From the NCBI RefSeq assembly GCF_037176765.1, contig NC_090024.1:192816278-192880277 (forward strand): 64,000 nt of DNA, given 5' to 3'. Shown here piece by piece: positions 23,745 to 33,584 of this stretch. The stretch is from Anolis sagrei (lineage: Eukaryota; Chordata; Lepidosauria; Squamata; Anolidae). Made by a program: the position numbers and the translations under genes. Every line of letters starts with the position of its first letter. Within the stretch, counting starts at the first letter, position 1. The notes under the pieces are model-generated. The model made no database searches. It saw nothing but the letters and a program-made list of their open reading frames with translations, and was not told the DNA's origin.

Positions 23745-24533
23745 CCTAATTCAAAACAATCTGAACAGATTAGAGAGATGATTGGCCAAAACTAACAAAA
23801 TGAAGTTCAACAAGGACAAATGCAAGATACTCCACTAAGGCAAAAAAGAAAAGAAAGAAAAGAAAAAGAAAGAGAAAAAGAAAAGAAAGAAATGCAAAGA
23901 TACAGAATGGGGGACACCTGGCTCGACAGCAGTACACGTGAAAAAGAACTTGGAAGTTCTCGTGGGTAACAAGTTAAACATGAGCCAACAATATGATGCG
24001 GCAGCAAAAATAGCCAATAGGCATTTGACCTGCATAAATAGGAGTCTAGTGTCTAGATCCAGAGAAGTCATACTACCCCTCTATTCTGCCTTGGTCAGAC
24101 CACACCTCGAATCCTGTGTCCAATTCTGGGCACTCACAATTGAGGGGAGATGTGTTCAGAGGAGGGTGACTAAAATGATCAAGAGTCTGGAGAACAAGCC
24201 CTATGAGGAACGGCTTAAAGAGCTGGGCATGTTTTGCCTGTAGAAGAGAAGGCTGAGAGAAAACATGATGATGATGGTGATGATGATAATAATAAACTTT
24301 ATTTATACCCTGCTGCCATCTCCCCAAGAGGGACTCGGGGCAGCTATGTATAAATATGTGAAGGGAAGTCACAGGGAGGAGCTTGTTTTCTGCTGCCTTG
24401 GAGACTAGGACACAGAGCAATAACTTCAAACTACAGGAAAGGAGATTCCACCTGAACATGAAGAAGAACTTCATCACTATGAGAGCTGTTCAGCAGTGGA
24501 ACTCTCTGCCCCAAAGTGTGGCAGAGGCTCCTT
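23745..24533 (+). mobile_element. CR1 LINE 3' part of ORF2
   Basis: Degenerate ORF2 end: 'gaacttggaagttctcgtgg', 'ttggtcagaccacacctcga', 'ctgtgtccaattctgggcac', 'aagagctgggcatgttt', 'ggaggagcttgttttctgct', 'gtggaactctctgcc'. An A/G-rich low-complexity run lies at 23841-23895. A frame of 101 aa (23938-24243) is what remains of the ORF; in translation the block is SALVRPHLESCVQFWA. Confidence 0.85.
24268..24350 (-). mobile_element. L2 tail fragment inserted in CR1
   Basis: (ATG/AAT)n followed by 'aaactttatttataccctgc' and 'gggactcggggcagct', the L2 3' terminus in reverse. CR1 sequence lies on both sides. Confidence 0.7.
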
Positions 24534-24559
24534 CTTTGATGCTTCTGTTCGATGTCTGA

Positions 24560-24775
24560 TGTTTTGTCTTATGTTTGATATAACAGGCAGCATTTTTTAA
24601 AATTTAATTTTAGTTGTGAAGTCATAATTTGTGTTTATATATTGGGTTGCTAAATTTTGTTACTCTGGATGTATTGTTATTGTATTTGGGCATTGAATGC
24701 TTGCCTTTTATGTTTGGAATCCACCGTGCGTCCCTCCGAGGAGATTGGGCAGAATATAACGTTTATTATTATTTG
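24560..24775 (+). mobile_element. L2-like 3' UTR fragment
   Basis: 'gggcattgaatgcttgcctt' and 'gaggagattgggcagaatat' followed by TTATTATT, matching L2 and L2-tailed SINE 3' ends. The next ~150 bases (24776-24930, 'agatgagtgcacagcaaaga') look like another repeat that I cannot name. Confidence 0.5.
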
Positions 24776-24931
24776 AAACACAACAAGATGAGTGCACAGC
24801 AAAGAAGATCACTCTGCTGGCTGTTGTATTGGATCACACGTTGGGCACTTCCCAAGTGTCTAGGACTGTGTGGTGTATCGGCAAATAATGTGTGCAGATC
24901 CCAGTAAGGTGGCCTTTTGCAGCTGACAGAT

Positions 24932-25070
24932 AGGTAAAGGTAAAGGTTGTTCCCTGACATTAAGTCCAGTCACGTCTGACTCTGGGGTGTGGTGCTCTTC
25001 TCCATTTCTAAGCTAAAGAGCCAGCATTGTCCATAGACACCTCCAAGGTCATGTGGCCGGCATGACTGCA
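24932..25070 (-). mobile_element. Sauria-type SINE fragment fused to CR1
   Basis: Keeps the SINE 3' end ('aggtaaaggtaaaggttgtt') and body to 'gtggccggcatgactgca', then breaks off into ATTATT and CR1. The same junction occurs at 27127. Confidence 0.8.
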
Positions 25071-25082
25071 TTGATATTATTA

Positions 25083-25196
25083 TTGGAGGCTTTTAAGCAG
25101 AGGCTGGATGGCCATCTGTTGGAGGTGGTTTGAATGCAGTTTTCCTTCTTCTTGGCAGGTTGTTGGACTGGATGGCCCACAACTCTAGGATTCTAT
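25083..25196 (+). mobile_element. CR1 3' terminus
   Basis: 'ggaggcttttaagcagaggc', 'gatggccatctgttgg', 'ttggactggatggcccac' and terminal 'ctaggattctata'. This is the characteristic CR1 3' end. Confidence 0.8.
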
Positions 25197-25234
25197 AATA
25201 TTCTGGGTTATATGGCTGTGTGGAAGGGCCCCAG

Positions 25235-25689
25235 ATCTATTCAGCTTCCTCCCCAGCAACACAATCCTACCTTCACCTTTTTTATGGTCTCCTTTCTCCA
25301 TTTCTTTTAACCCTCCTCAAAATCCTTCCTTTTTTAATCGTCCTCGAAATCCGGAACTAAATGCCAGGGGCGTTCAATCGTGGATGTGAAAAGGGAATGC
25401 AGAAGGTGCTTTTCCAAGGGGATACTTTTACCTCTGCCAGCAGCAACACATGTTGCTAAAGCTTTGTGTTCATGAGGGGGGGAAATTAAAGTGAAAGCCA
25501 GCTTTCTAAAAAGAAAGAAAGAAAGAGGAGAAACAGCTTCAGCTGGAGAAGTGAAGTGAGTGGAGGAACTCAACCTTTCAGAAGATCCCACTGAAAATCT
25601 TTCCCACTGCAATATTCTTGAGCTGCTGCACCAACCTGCTGGGGAGCCTTTTCTATTCTCCCCAAGTACAGCTGGGCCTCCTCTTACAC
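25235..25689. other. Non-coding stretch before the GC-rich block
   Basis: No repeat recognised. A (GAAA)n run lies at 25508-25526. It may be part of the flank of the candidate promoter. Confidence 0.35.
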
Positions 25690-26650
25690 GGATTCACTCA
25701 TCCGGAGCCTGAAAATATGATTTCAAATGGATTTTCCCCTTTTATTGAAGCCATTTGACCACATCCTTGCCTATAATGGGACTTGAGCATCTACAGACTG
25801 GGGTCTTCTGGAGCCAAACCGCATCAGATCCCAAAGGACACCCTACAAACCCCGAGCAACCTATGTCTGCAGCATTTTGCAAGCGACCTACTCAATCGAG
25901 TCTTCTATCAATGGTGCAGAGGGATATTATCTATGTATCCAGGGTCCCTTCTGTGCCTCCAAGGCTGGGACTGCGCCCCACCTTCTCCCCTCCCTCTTTG
26001 GGTCGATTTCGTCCCCCAACTCCCCAAAAGGGTCACTCTACCCCCGCGGTGGCATTCCCCGGACAGATCCTTCCTTCCTTCCTACCTGCTGTTTGGAGAG
26101 CAATTTCCTGGTTGCAGGCGTTCCGAGGGCTTTTTTCGCCTTCTCCTCCTCTCTCCCTCTTCGCCTTCCACAATGCCAAAGGGGCTCCGATGGGAGGAGG
26201 GAGCTGCTAATCTCCCGGCATCTGGCAGGAGGGGGAAATCCCCCCAGACCTCGGAGGGATGCCTCGGCTCCCCTCTCTTCTGTGTCGGGAAGGAGAGGGT
26301 GAATCCTGCGTGTTGCCTCCTCTGTGAGTGTGGACAAGAGGGAGAGAGAGCGAGGGCTTGTGAGCAGACAATGGAGAAGGGAAGAAAAGGAAGGGCGCCC
26401 TCTTGCGGAGACCTGGCGCCTCGCTCCCCTGGACTCTGGCTGGGCAAGGCTTGAGACAGCCCTTTGGGGAGTGCTCTCCTGGACGATGAAGAAGGAAAGG
26501 ATTTTTTTTTTGGGTGGGGAGGGGGCAAACAAAAGGACTGAGTGGCCTTTTCCTGTTCTTCAAGATCCCCCCTTCCCTCTTGGTCCATGTCTCCCTCCCT
26601 CTCGCATCTCTCCTCCACCCCCAGCTGAGTTTCATTTGGATGCTGCATTG
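25690..26650 (-). promoter_or_regulatory. GC-rich, CpG-containing block: candidate promoter / first exon
   Basis: The longest GC-rich, repeat-free block in the window, with many CpGs, long overlapping open frames in several phases (a sign of composition, not coding) and purine/pyrimidine-rich flanks. On the minus strand CAG|GTAGGA at 26086/26085 could be a splice donor; on the plus strand CT|GTGAGT near 26322 is an alternative. In human, PIK3C2B lies head-to-head with MDM4 and starts upstream of it, so this could be its untranslated exon 1 (minus strand). That link is inference; no coding sequence supports it. Confidence 0.4.
26395..26408 (-). promoter_or_regulatory. Candidate CTCF site
   Basis: The minus strand reads CCGCAAGAGGGCGC, an excellent match to the CTCF core CCGCNAGRGGGCRC. 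It lies inside the GC-rich block. Motif only; occupancy unknown. Confidence 0.55.
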
Positions 26651-26762
26651 CAGATGTGGAAGCATGCTTAAGTTAAGCTACAATACACATGGGTGGCCTC
26701 CTCTGGAAGAAAGTTGCCTGATCCACTGAAAAGGTTGGGCTGGGTGTTCTACAACTTGGAGT

Positions 26763-26850
26763 GTATCTACAACTTGTAGGATTAACACAGTTTGACACCT
26801 CTTTTACCTGCCATTGCGCAATGCTATGGAATCATGGGTGGCTAGCCATT
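26763..26850. mobile_element. Foldback MITE fragment ('AATTAATGCAGTTTGACACC' family)
   Basis: 'attaacacagtttgacacct' and 'ccattgcgcaatgctatgga' match the left end of the copy at 46335. Confidence 0.55.
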
Positions 26851-26861
26851 TCCCCCCTGGA

Positions 26862-27000
26862 ATATTGTTATTTATTTATTTATTTACTATATTTATATAC
26901 CGCCCCTCTCAGCTCAAAATGCGACTCGAAGGGGTTTACAAATGGCAACAATTCAATGTCTCAACAGCCATAACAATTAAAAAGTATAACAATTAAAAAG
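26862..27000 (-). mobile_element. L2 3' tail, minus
   Basis: (TTTA)n followed by 'tatataccgcccctctcagc' and 'gcgactcgaaggggtttaca', the reverse of the L2 3' UTR subfamily seen at 5790 and 44600. Confidence 0.7.
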
Positions 27001-27002
27001 TA

Positions 27003-27287
27003 TAACAAGTGGAACTCTCTGCCCCTGAGTGTCTGACTCTGGGGTGTGGTGCTCTTCTCCATTTCTAAGCCGAAGAGCTGGCATTGTCCATAGACACCTC
27101 CAAGGTCATGTGGCCGGCATGACTGCACAGATATTATTATTATTATTATTATTATTGGCGGCTTTTAAGCAGAGGCTGGATGGCCATCTGTCAGGGGTGC
27201 TTTGAATGCAATATTCCTGCTTCTTGGCAGGGGGTTGGACTGGATGGCCCATGAGGTCTCTTCCAACTCTATGATTCTATGATTAAT
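27003..27287 (+). mobile_element. CR1 3' end with embedded SINE fragment
   Basis: CR1 'gtggaactctctgcccctga' (27009) runs into a minus-oriented Sauria-type SINE fragment (27029-27127), then (ATT)n and the CR1 3' terminus ('ggcttttaagcagaggctgg', 'tctatgattctatgatta'). It shares its SINE/CR1 junction with 24932-25196. Confidence 0.75.
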
Positions 27288-27429
27288 CATAAAATATTAT
27301 TAAAACATTAACATACAATATAAAAATATAAAACCGTACAAGCCTTAAAACATTGTCATGAGCGTCTCATATCAAGTCATTATTCAGTTGTGTTCCTATT
27401 GGTGACTCCAAAATTAGAATAGTAAATAA

Positions 27430-27812
27430 AAAATAACACACACACAAAACCCCCAGGGGAATTCCAGAGAAGAAACAATCAGGGCCAGCTAACACCTCCC
27501 AACAAAGGATTCTCCCAGGCAGGAAGCAGTCAGGCTTTGAAGCTGCAAGGCCATTCAAAGCTGGCCAATTACAATATCCACAGTTGTCTCAAGCAGACTA
27601 GAGTTCTTCCTCCCGCCCCGGACATTGTTCCACAGATATATAAACTTCACTTGCGTAGTTTCCAACAGACCTCACAACCTCTGAGGATGCCTGTCATAGA
27701 TGTGGGCGAAATGTCAGGAGAGGATGTTTCTGAAACATGGCCATACATCCTGGAAAACTCACAGCAACCCAGTGATTCGGGCTATGAAAGCTTTCAACAA
27801 CACACTCTTTCT
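27430..27812 (+). mobile_element. Penelope-like element 3' region, plus
   Basis: 'gaagaaacaatcagggccag', 'gaagctgcaaggccattcaa', 'cacagatatataaacttcac', 'aaatgtcaggagaggatg', ending 'gctatgaaagctttcaacaa'. This is only the 3' portion; the endonuclease is absent. Confidence 0.8.
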
Positions 27813-27867
27813 TTCCTGGAAATTTGTCAGTATGCAGATGCCCGAAGGTCAAAGACTGCCTAAAGTA

Positions 27868-28205
27868 GTTTTATCAACCTTCCTAATGCCGCGGCCTTTT
27901 AACACACTTCCTCATGTTTTGGTGACCCCCAACCGAAAATTACTTTGATTGCTACTTCATAACTGAAATTTTGCTCCTGTTATGAATTGTAATGTAAAGA
28001 TCTGACATGCAGGATGTATTTCCATTCATTGGACCAAATTTGGCACAAATACCCAATACGCCCAAATTTGAAAATTGGTGTGATTGGAGGGGGGGGGGGT
28101 GATTTTGTCATTTGGGAGTTGTATTTGCTGGGATTTATAGTTAATCTACAATCAAAGAGCATTCTGAACTCTACCAACGATGGAACTGAACCAAACTTGG
28201 ACAAA
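27868..28205. mobile_element. SPIN-like hAT element end fused to a shared module
   Basis: 27868-28022 matches the SPIN hAT non-autonomous consensus as I remember it ('caaccttcctaatgccgcgg', 'ttggtgacccccaacc', 'gctacttcataactg', 'catgcaggatgtattt'). It continues into 'gggagttgtatttgctggga' and 'gaactctaccaacgatggaa', a module also present in the Helitrons at 46596 and 59421. Confidence 0.7.
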
Positions 28206-28754
28206 GGCCACCAATACTGAAGTTACAATCTTCCGCCATCAAGTCTGCTAAGACTGGCCACGTTGTCTAAATGCCCAATCACCATCTTCCAAAGCAGTTG
28301 GGGCTGATCATCTGCCCTGGGACATTCTGGGTCTATATAGCCTGTCAAAAATGCTTTAAGAGAATTTTGTTTGGGGGAAAAACATATTTTAAATGTGAAA
28401 TAGGGAAGGCTTCCTAGAGACACCATGGCCCCTCTTTTAGATTGTGCACAAGGATTGTTTAGAGGTCTGGAGAAATCATGACTGCAAAAACAGCCTCGGA
28501 GCTACATGCGGTCCCAAGGCCACATTTTGACTACCGTTTGATACAACCTGATGTCCTTGTGTTTTGTATTGTGTCTTTATCTCCCTGTAATTGAGGCTGC
28601 CCTTGTAGGAAACCTTCCTTGAGTATCTTTTGCATTCGTAATACCTTTTTGTCTTTCTGGATTGCTAAGTGGTTTGGTTTCAAAATTAGGGTGTGATCAA
28701 GTCTTGTGGAAGAAAGATTACCAATTTCATCCCTGTTGTCAAGGAGAGCTGCAA

Positions 28755-28890
28755 TACAGTGTGTGCTTGTTATCCATTAGGGTTTGATTCCAGAACCCCC
28801 TGTGGATACCAAAATCTGTGTCTTCCCAAGACTCATTATATGCAATGACATCAAATGGTATTCCTTATATAGAATGAAAAAAATATGAGT
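28755..28890. mobile_element. Tigger/pogo-like fragment
   Basis: 'cattagggtttgattccaga' and 'ccctgtggataccaaaatct' resemble pogo-class (Tigger) termini. Related pieces are at 30414, 33520 and 54786. Confidence 0.45.
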
Positions 28891-28894
28891 GGAT

Positions 28895-29030
28895 TTTTTT
28901 TAAGTTGCCTTCAAGTTGCCTGTCAATTTGTGGTGACCCCATTAATGTCATAGGGTATTCTTAAGCACCAAATACTCAGAAGAGGTTTTCCTAGAATCAT
29001 ATTGACCACAAGGGCCATCCAGTCCAAACC
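28895..29030 (-). mobile_element. Old SINE fragment and CR1 3' scrap
   Basis: 28895-28993 resembles the old tRNA-headed SINE in reverse ('ttgtggtgaccccattaatg'). 28994-29030 ('tagaatcatattgaccacaa', 'ccatccagtccaaacct') is a CR1 3' terminus in reverse. Confidence 0.45.
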
Positions 29031-29099
29031 TCCACCGTGCAAGTTCTTTCCTCTGAAACATAGCTTGCAGCACCAGGTACTTGTTCACAATCTCCCACT

Positions 29100-29290
29100 G
29101 AAGTAAAATAAAAATAAAGTTTATTTATATCCCACCACCATCTTCCAGATGTCTTAAAAGCACTCAAAGGTGCAAACATGTAAAATACAAAAATTGCAAA
29201 AACAATAACATAAAGCAATAACAGCCAACATAAATATCTCACTTTAAAAAAAAAACCCTGGTTAAAATCAATAAAATACAGCAATTATTG
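29100..29290 (-). mobile_element. L2 3' tail, minus
   Basis: 'aaataaagtttatttatatc' followed by 'ccaccaccatcttccaga' and an A-rich UTR, reverse of the L2 3' end. Confidence 0.6.
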
Positions 29291-30413
29291 CACGTATATA
29301 ACAACAATAATCAATTTCAATCATACAAAGTGCTTTGTGAAATCTATGGGACCTTATATATATTCATTAAAGAAATCTAAATATGGCCGAAGGCTTGTCA
29401 GAAAAAAAACATGTCTTCAATAGTGTACGAAAGGCTTGAAGAGTACTAACAAGAGATGATCTTGTTTAACTCTCAACATGAGTTCTGAAATAATTATTTA
29501 GGGATCTCTTATCATGGCTTCTCTTTGAATATTATGTTAATATCAGAAGCTGATGTATTGATTTTGTATTTGGAATCCTTTGTCTTCCATCTTTTGGATT
29601 TCTATGCATTACATTTTACTTGTGCACATCCATTTTAGAAAGAGCCATATCTTTTCCTTCTCTGTTAAGTTCATTAAGGGCAAACTACTTTTTACTTTGA
29701 ACTTAGTTTGCAGAAATTGAAGACGAAGGGGAAACGTGGGAGGAGGAGGAGAAATAAACTGGGACATTTTAAAAGGTGCTGAAAGAGTAGGATTGCCAAC
29801 AATTAAACTGATCAATCAGGACGGTTGGAGGGCATGCTACTGAAACCTGGCGGCCTATTATCTAAGTGTCCAGTCTTTTCCTTATCCTTGGAAAGTCTGG
29901 GCTCTCTTATAAGGAAATATAAACTTCTTCACTTGGAGAATCTCATAACTCCCCAGCTGCCTCCTCTGAGTTTCTTCCTCTGCTCTGTTGCTCCTCTTAG
30001 CTTTCCATTTACTTCTCTTGAGCGACAGTACCTGAGGTGCTCTAGGCAACCAGTGAGCTGGCCAAATAAGAGACTTGAGCGACATTTGTGGCACCCTTAC
30101 TATTCCTCTACTTAAAGTATTAGTAGTATTGCTTTTAAATTGTTTCAACTTGATAGTGTTGATTTTACTTGTATGCAGCCCTGAATGTTCTGATATATCA
30201 CCTAATCTTTCTGGAAATAAACAAACATGAGAAGAGAAACAATGTGTAAAGAAAATAATATTGTCAGGTTTGAAGATAAAATATTTGTTTTTAACATGAA
30301 CACAGTCAGCCATCCATACTCACAGATTCCCTGAGATTCTGTGATACAGAATGGGATATAAATGTTTTTTTTTAAAATGCAAAAAGATAATTGAAAATAA
30401 AACAACATACAGT
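29291..30413. other. Non-coding stretch, nothing recognised
   Basis: The frames at 29825-30115 (plus) and 29882-30313 (minus, 143 aa) overlap each other antisense and contain no recognisable domain. Confidence 0.4.
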
Positions 30414-30540
30414 TGGTCCTCCACATTCACGCATTCACAGATTCAACCACACATATTGTAGTGTAAATAAACATCAAAAAAGTAAACTTTGATTTTTGCC
30501 ATTTTATATATGAGACACCATTTTACTACACCATTGCATT
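30414..30540. mobile_element. Tigger/pogo-like fragment
   Basis: 'ttggtcctccacattcacgc' and 'ttgccattttatatatgaga'. The second block is also seen at 54800 ('ttggcattttatataaagga'). Confidence 0.45.
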
Positions 30541-30554
30541 AATTCTTCACAACT

Positions 30555-30740
30555 GGAAAACTAGAGGTTGGGTCACTGGTCAGCCACTAAAAAATACTAA
30601 ATGATTTTGGGCAAGTCACACACTCTCAGCCTCAGAGGAAGGCAACGACAATCCCCCTCTAAGCAAATATTGCCAAGAAAACCATTTATTAGGGTCATCA
30701 TAAATCAGACAATGATTTGAAGGACCACAACAAAGTTTAC
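30555..30740 (+). mobile_element. Old tRNA-headed SINE
   Basis: 'gattttgggcaagtcacaca', 'agcctcagaggaaggcaacg', 'attgccaagaaaaccattta'. 3' half of the family. Confidence 0.6.
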
Positions 30741-31329
30741 TTTAGGGTGAAGCAGTACATTACCCTTTCCATTCTTTATTTTCATATGTTGGTCTGAGAC
30801 ACCACCTGTTGAATTGTGCTGAAATATCAGGGCCTCCCTAAAATAATTTGGGGCAACGTAATATTTATTAGGTGGTATACAGAGTTGTATTCTCGTATAT
30901 CTGCTCCTTATGCTGCTTGACCATATACTGGAAAATGAACAGAGAACCATGAAAAAACTATCCTATTCCTCTTGAGTAGCTTTTCTTCTCCCCCACAAGC
31001 AATGGAGTAATTACTTTCTTCATATATTGGACAGCTATTCTACCCTTCCAGGTGAAGGAGCTGAAGAAGAAGAAAGTAATGAAGTCTTAATCCCCACAGA
31101 AGAAAATCTTAATCCACACTGAAATGACAGAAACAGTTTGGAAGGGAAGGTTGGCAGTGAAATGGGAAGGGAAGTCCTGGTCATATTAGAGATGGATTAA
31201 GTTCTTAGGATGTGACCTTCCATAAAGCAATAGCCTTCCATTTTTTCAAATTGGTTTCATAACCAAACTTGTTATATTGTGGTTTAACTTCTGTAAACAT
31301 AACATTCTTACAGTCCAACAAAACCAAGC

Positions 31330-31625
31330 ATACTTTAGAACACAGCTGTGGTCCCCGGCCCCAAACAGGGTCCCCTTAGTTCAATGTTGGGGTTGATAAT
31401 GCTGTAATTTTATGTTTTGTCTTTGAATGCCACCCATCTACACAAATCTGTTAGCAAGAACATGGAGTCTTTATAGTGGACTCTAGAAAATGCTTCAGCT
31501 CTACTCCATAAAAAGGAAAATCAGCCTGTTTAGCAAGCATTGCAAATGCTGATTTATTATCAATAAAAGTTTGGTTTTCATATGAATTTTATATATTTAT
31601 ATAACTGGTGTCACATAAAACATTA
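31330..31625 (+). mobile_element. Non-autonomous hAT-like element, copy 1
   Basis: Shares 'ggaaaatcagcctg', 'tgctgatttatt' and 'ggtccccttagttcaatgtt' with the copy at 53462-54118, same orientation. The family is not named with certainty. Confidence 0.5.
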
Positions 31626-32142
31626 TCCAGCTAGACCTGTTAAATTTCTGCTTCCGCTATCTGCACAGAAACTATGGCAGTAGGAAATGTACATTATTCT
31701 TCCCTGTGGTCCCAAATGACTCCATGAAAAATGCATTTTATCTAAGGATCTTACTTCTAAGTAAGTTCTAATCCTTAAAATCCAAGTCAATACATGCAAG
31801 GCCAACATATTAGGAAGGCGGCCAACTTTTTCTTTGGCAAGGCTCCAGCTTCTTTGACAGCTGCATGACATCCGTTGATATAGCGGACGGGAAAGTTTCA
31901 CCTACTGAATGATTGGAGTGAGTTAGGCTCTGAGTGAATATACGAGAGGAGGCAATTTTCGCAGCTAAGTGAATGATCTTTCTACATTTCCTTTTCTCCT
32001 CTAAATTTAGGGAGGCATATGAGGCAAAATGAGCTGAAATGAGTCAGGACACGGAGTAAATTTCTAAACTGCCATAAAAGGGTTTTAAAAATATTTTTTT
32101 ACTGCCATTTCACCTTTCCAATTGTACTGGAAAAAAATAATC

Positions 32143-33124
32143 CAGATACAATATACATTCGAGTATAAGCTGAGTTTTTCAGACCCCTTTTAGGGTGAAA
32201 AAGCCCCCCCCCCCCTTATACTCTGGTATATAAAAATTTAAAAATAATTTTAAAACACTCTAGACTGGGTTCTTTCCCATATTTCCAGCCCCCCTTTCCA
32301 TCCCAACCTTTCCCAGTTTCCAGCCCCCACCCCTTTCACACCTCAGTCATTCTCCCTTCCCCAGTTGCCTCCTTCCCACCCCAATCTGTCCTACTTTTCT
32401 AGCTACCCCCTTTCTACCTCATTTCCCCACTTTTTCAACCACCTCTTCCCATTCCAACCTTTTCCCATTTCAAATCCTTCTTTCCCGCTCTGTTCCCAAG
32501 CCAGTCTTTCCCACTTTTCCTTATTCATATACACACAGCATTTCTCCCAAAATGTATATCATTGTTAAAATAAACTGTGGTGATTATTGCATTATTATTG
32601 TTGTTATTACATTTATTATTTTACTCATTATTACATTTATTATTTTACTGTTATTACATTTATTTTATTATTTCTTGTTATTATTACATGTATTATTTTA
32701 CTCTTTTTATTGTTATTAAATTATTTTACTCTTTATTATTATAATATTCTTTTAATCATTATTACTACATTTATTAGTTTTACTCTATGTATCATTGTTA
32801 TTATTACATTATTTTGCTCTATTATTATTGGAAGGATACAAGCACACATTTATATTGAATAAGGTTAGAATAATAGTTTAATCAGACTTGGACAGTCTTA
32901 TCTTAAATTACAGTTGTATGTAAATATATTAGCAAACATTTAACCTACTGATGCCTCAATTAATGTAATTTTATTGGTATCTATTTTTATTTTGAAATTC
33001 ACCAGTAGCTGCTGCATTTCCCACCCTCAATTTGTCTAGTCAATAAGTTTTCCCAATTTTTTGTAGTAAAATTAGGTGCCTCGGATTATATTCGGATCGG
33101 CTTAGACCCAAGTATGTACCTGTA
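32143..33124. mobile_element. TIR element, CTCGAGTATAA family, copy 2
   Basis: Opposite orientation to copy 1 (20872). The left end is 'acaatatacattcgagtata'; the right side shares the interior 'ctgatgcctcaattaatgta' and ends near 'agtatgtacctgta'. The interior carries a pyrimidine minisatellite (32270-32530) and ~260 bases of (TTA)n-derived sequence (32585-32840). The 91-aa frame there is microsatellite translation. Confidence 0.65.
32270..32530. repeat. Pyrimidine-rich degenerate minisatellite
   Basis: About seven imperfect units of 36-45 bases based on 'tttcccacttttccagcccc'. One strand is almost wholly C and T. Confidence 0.65.
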
Positions 33125-33584
33125 GATTGTGTTTAGGATCACAGCAATACAGCGGTTTCCATGAAAAGGAACAAAGAAGAGCCATTTCCTTCAGGGCTAC
33201 ATTAAAGAAAGGAAGGAATTCTAAAGATCACGATGGATTTATAGTCTCATGGGTGCATCATCACAGCTGGCCCATTTGTAAGTTGCATCAGTGGCAAGGA
33301 CCTCAGCTGGCCTAGGATGAGATCAGCAAATGAAATGGGCCAATAGTTAGAGACACATGGGTACTTTTCCATTTTAATTACTTCATTTCAAGATCTGCTC
33401 CCAGGCTCTGAAAATCTCTTCCTAGAAAATGTAGATTGACTAACCCCACCCTCCTGCTGTCCTTTGTGGACAGGTGAAGACTTTTCCTTTTTTTGAATTT
33501 CACAAACAAACTGCTATAATTACAGTGGGATCTTGGTATCCATTGGGATTTGATTCCACAACCCTTCAGTGGATATTGAAATCT

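Larger units (their letters stand above)
23629..25234. mobile_element. Foldback MITE (CTTCCACACAGCC family) split by LINE insertions
   Basis: Left half 23629-23744 begins CTGGGGTCCCTTCCACAC and contains 'tgctttgaactggaatatat'. Right half 25197-25234 ends 'ggctgtgtggaagggcccca'. Together they match the complete copy at 37386-37532. The ~1.45 kb between them is CR1, L2-like and SINE sequence. Confidence 0.75.

Noticed and set aside
24073-24477. 134-aa minus frame
   Set aside because: Antisense shadow of a CR1 ORF2 relic and an L2 tail.
1-25600. Search for PIK3C2B coding exons on the minus strand
   Set aside because: No peptide resembling the PIK3C2B N-terminus or lipid-kinase domains was found. 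If the gene is here, only an untranslated exon and intron 1 are in the window.
25755-26671. Long overlapping open frames of 115-223 aa on both strands in the GC-rich block
   Set aside because: Several phases on both strands are open at once, as expected from GC-rich, stop-poor composition. No domain, start context or homology supports any of them.
29882-30313. 143-aa minus frame overlapping a 96-aa plus frame
   Set aside because: No recognisable domain; antisense overlap and lack of context suggest chance.
32587-32862. 91-aa plus frame rich in Tyr, Ile and Phe
   Set aside because: Translation of degenerate (TTA)n sequence.
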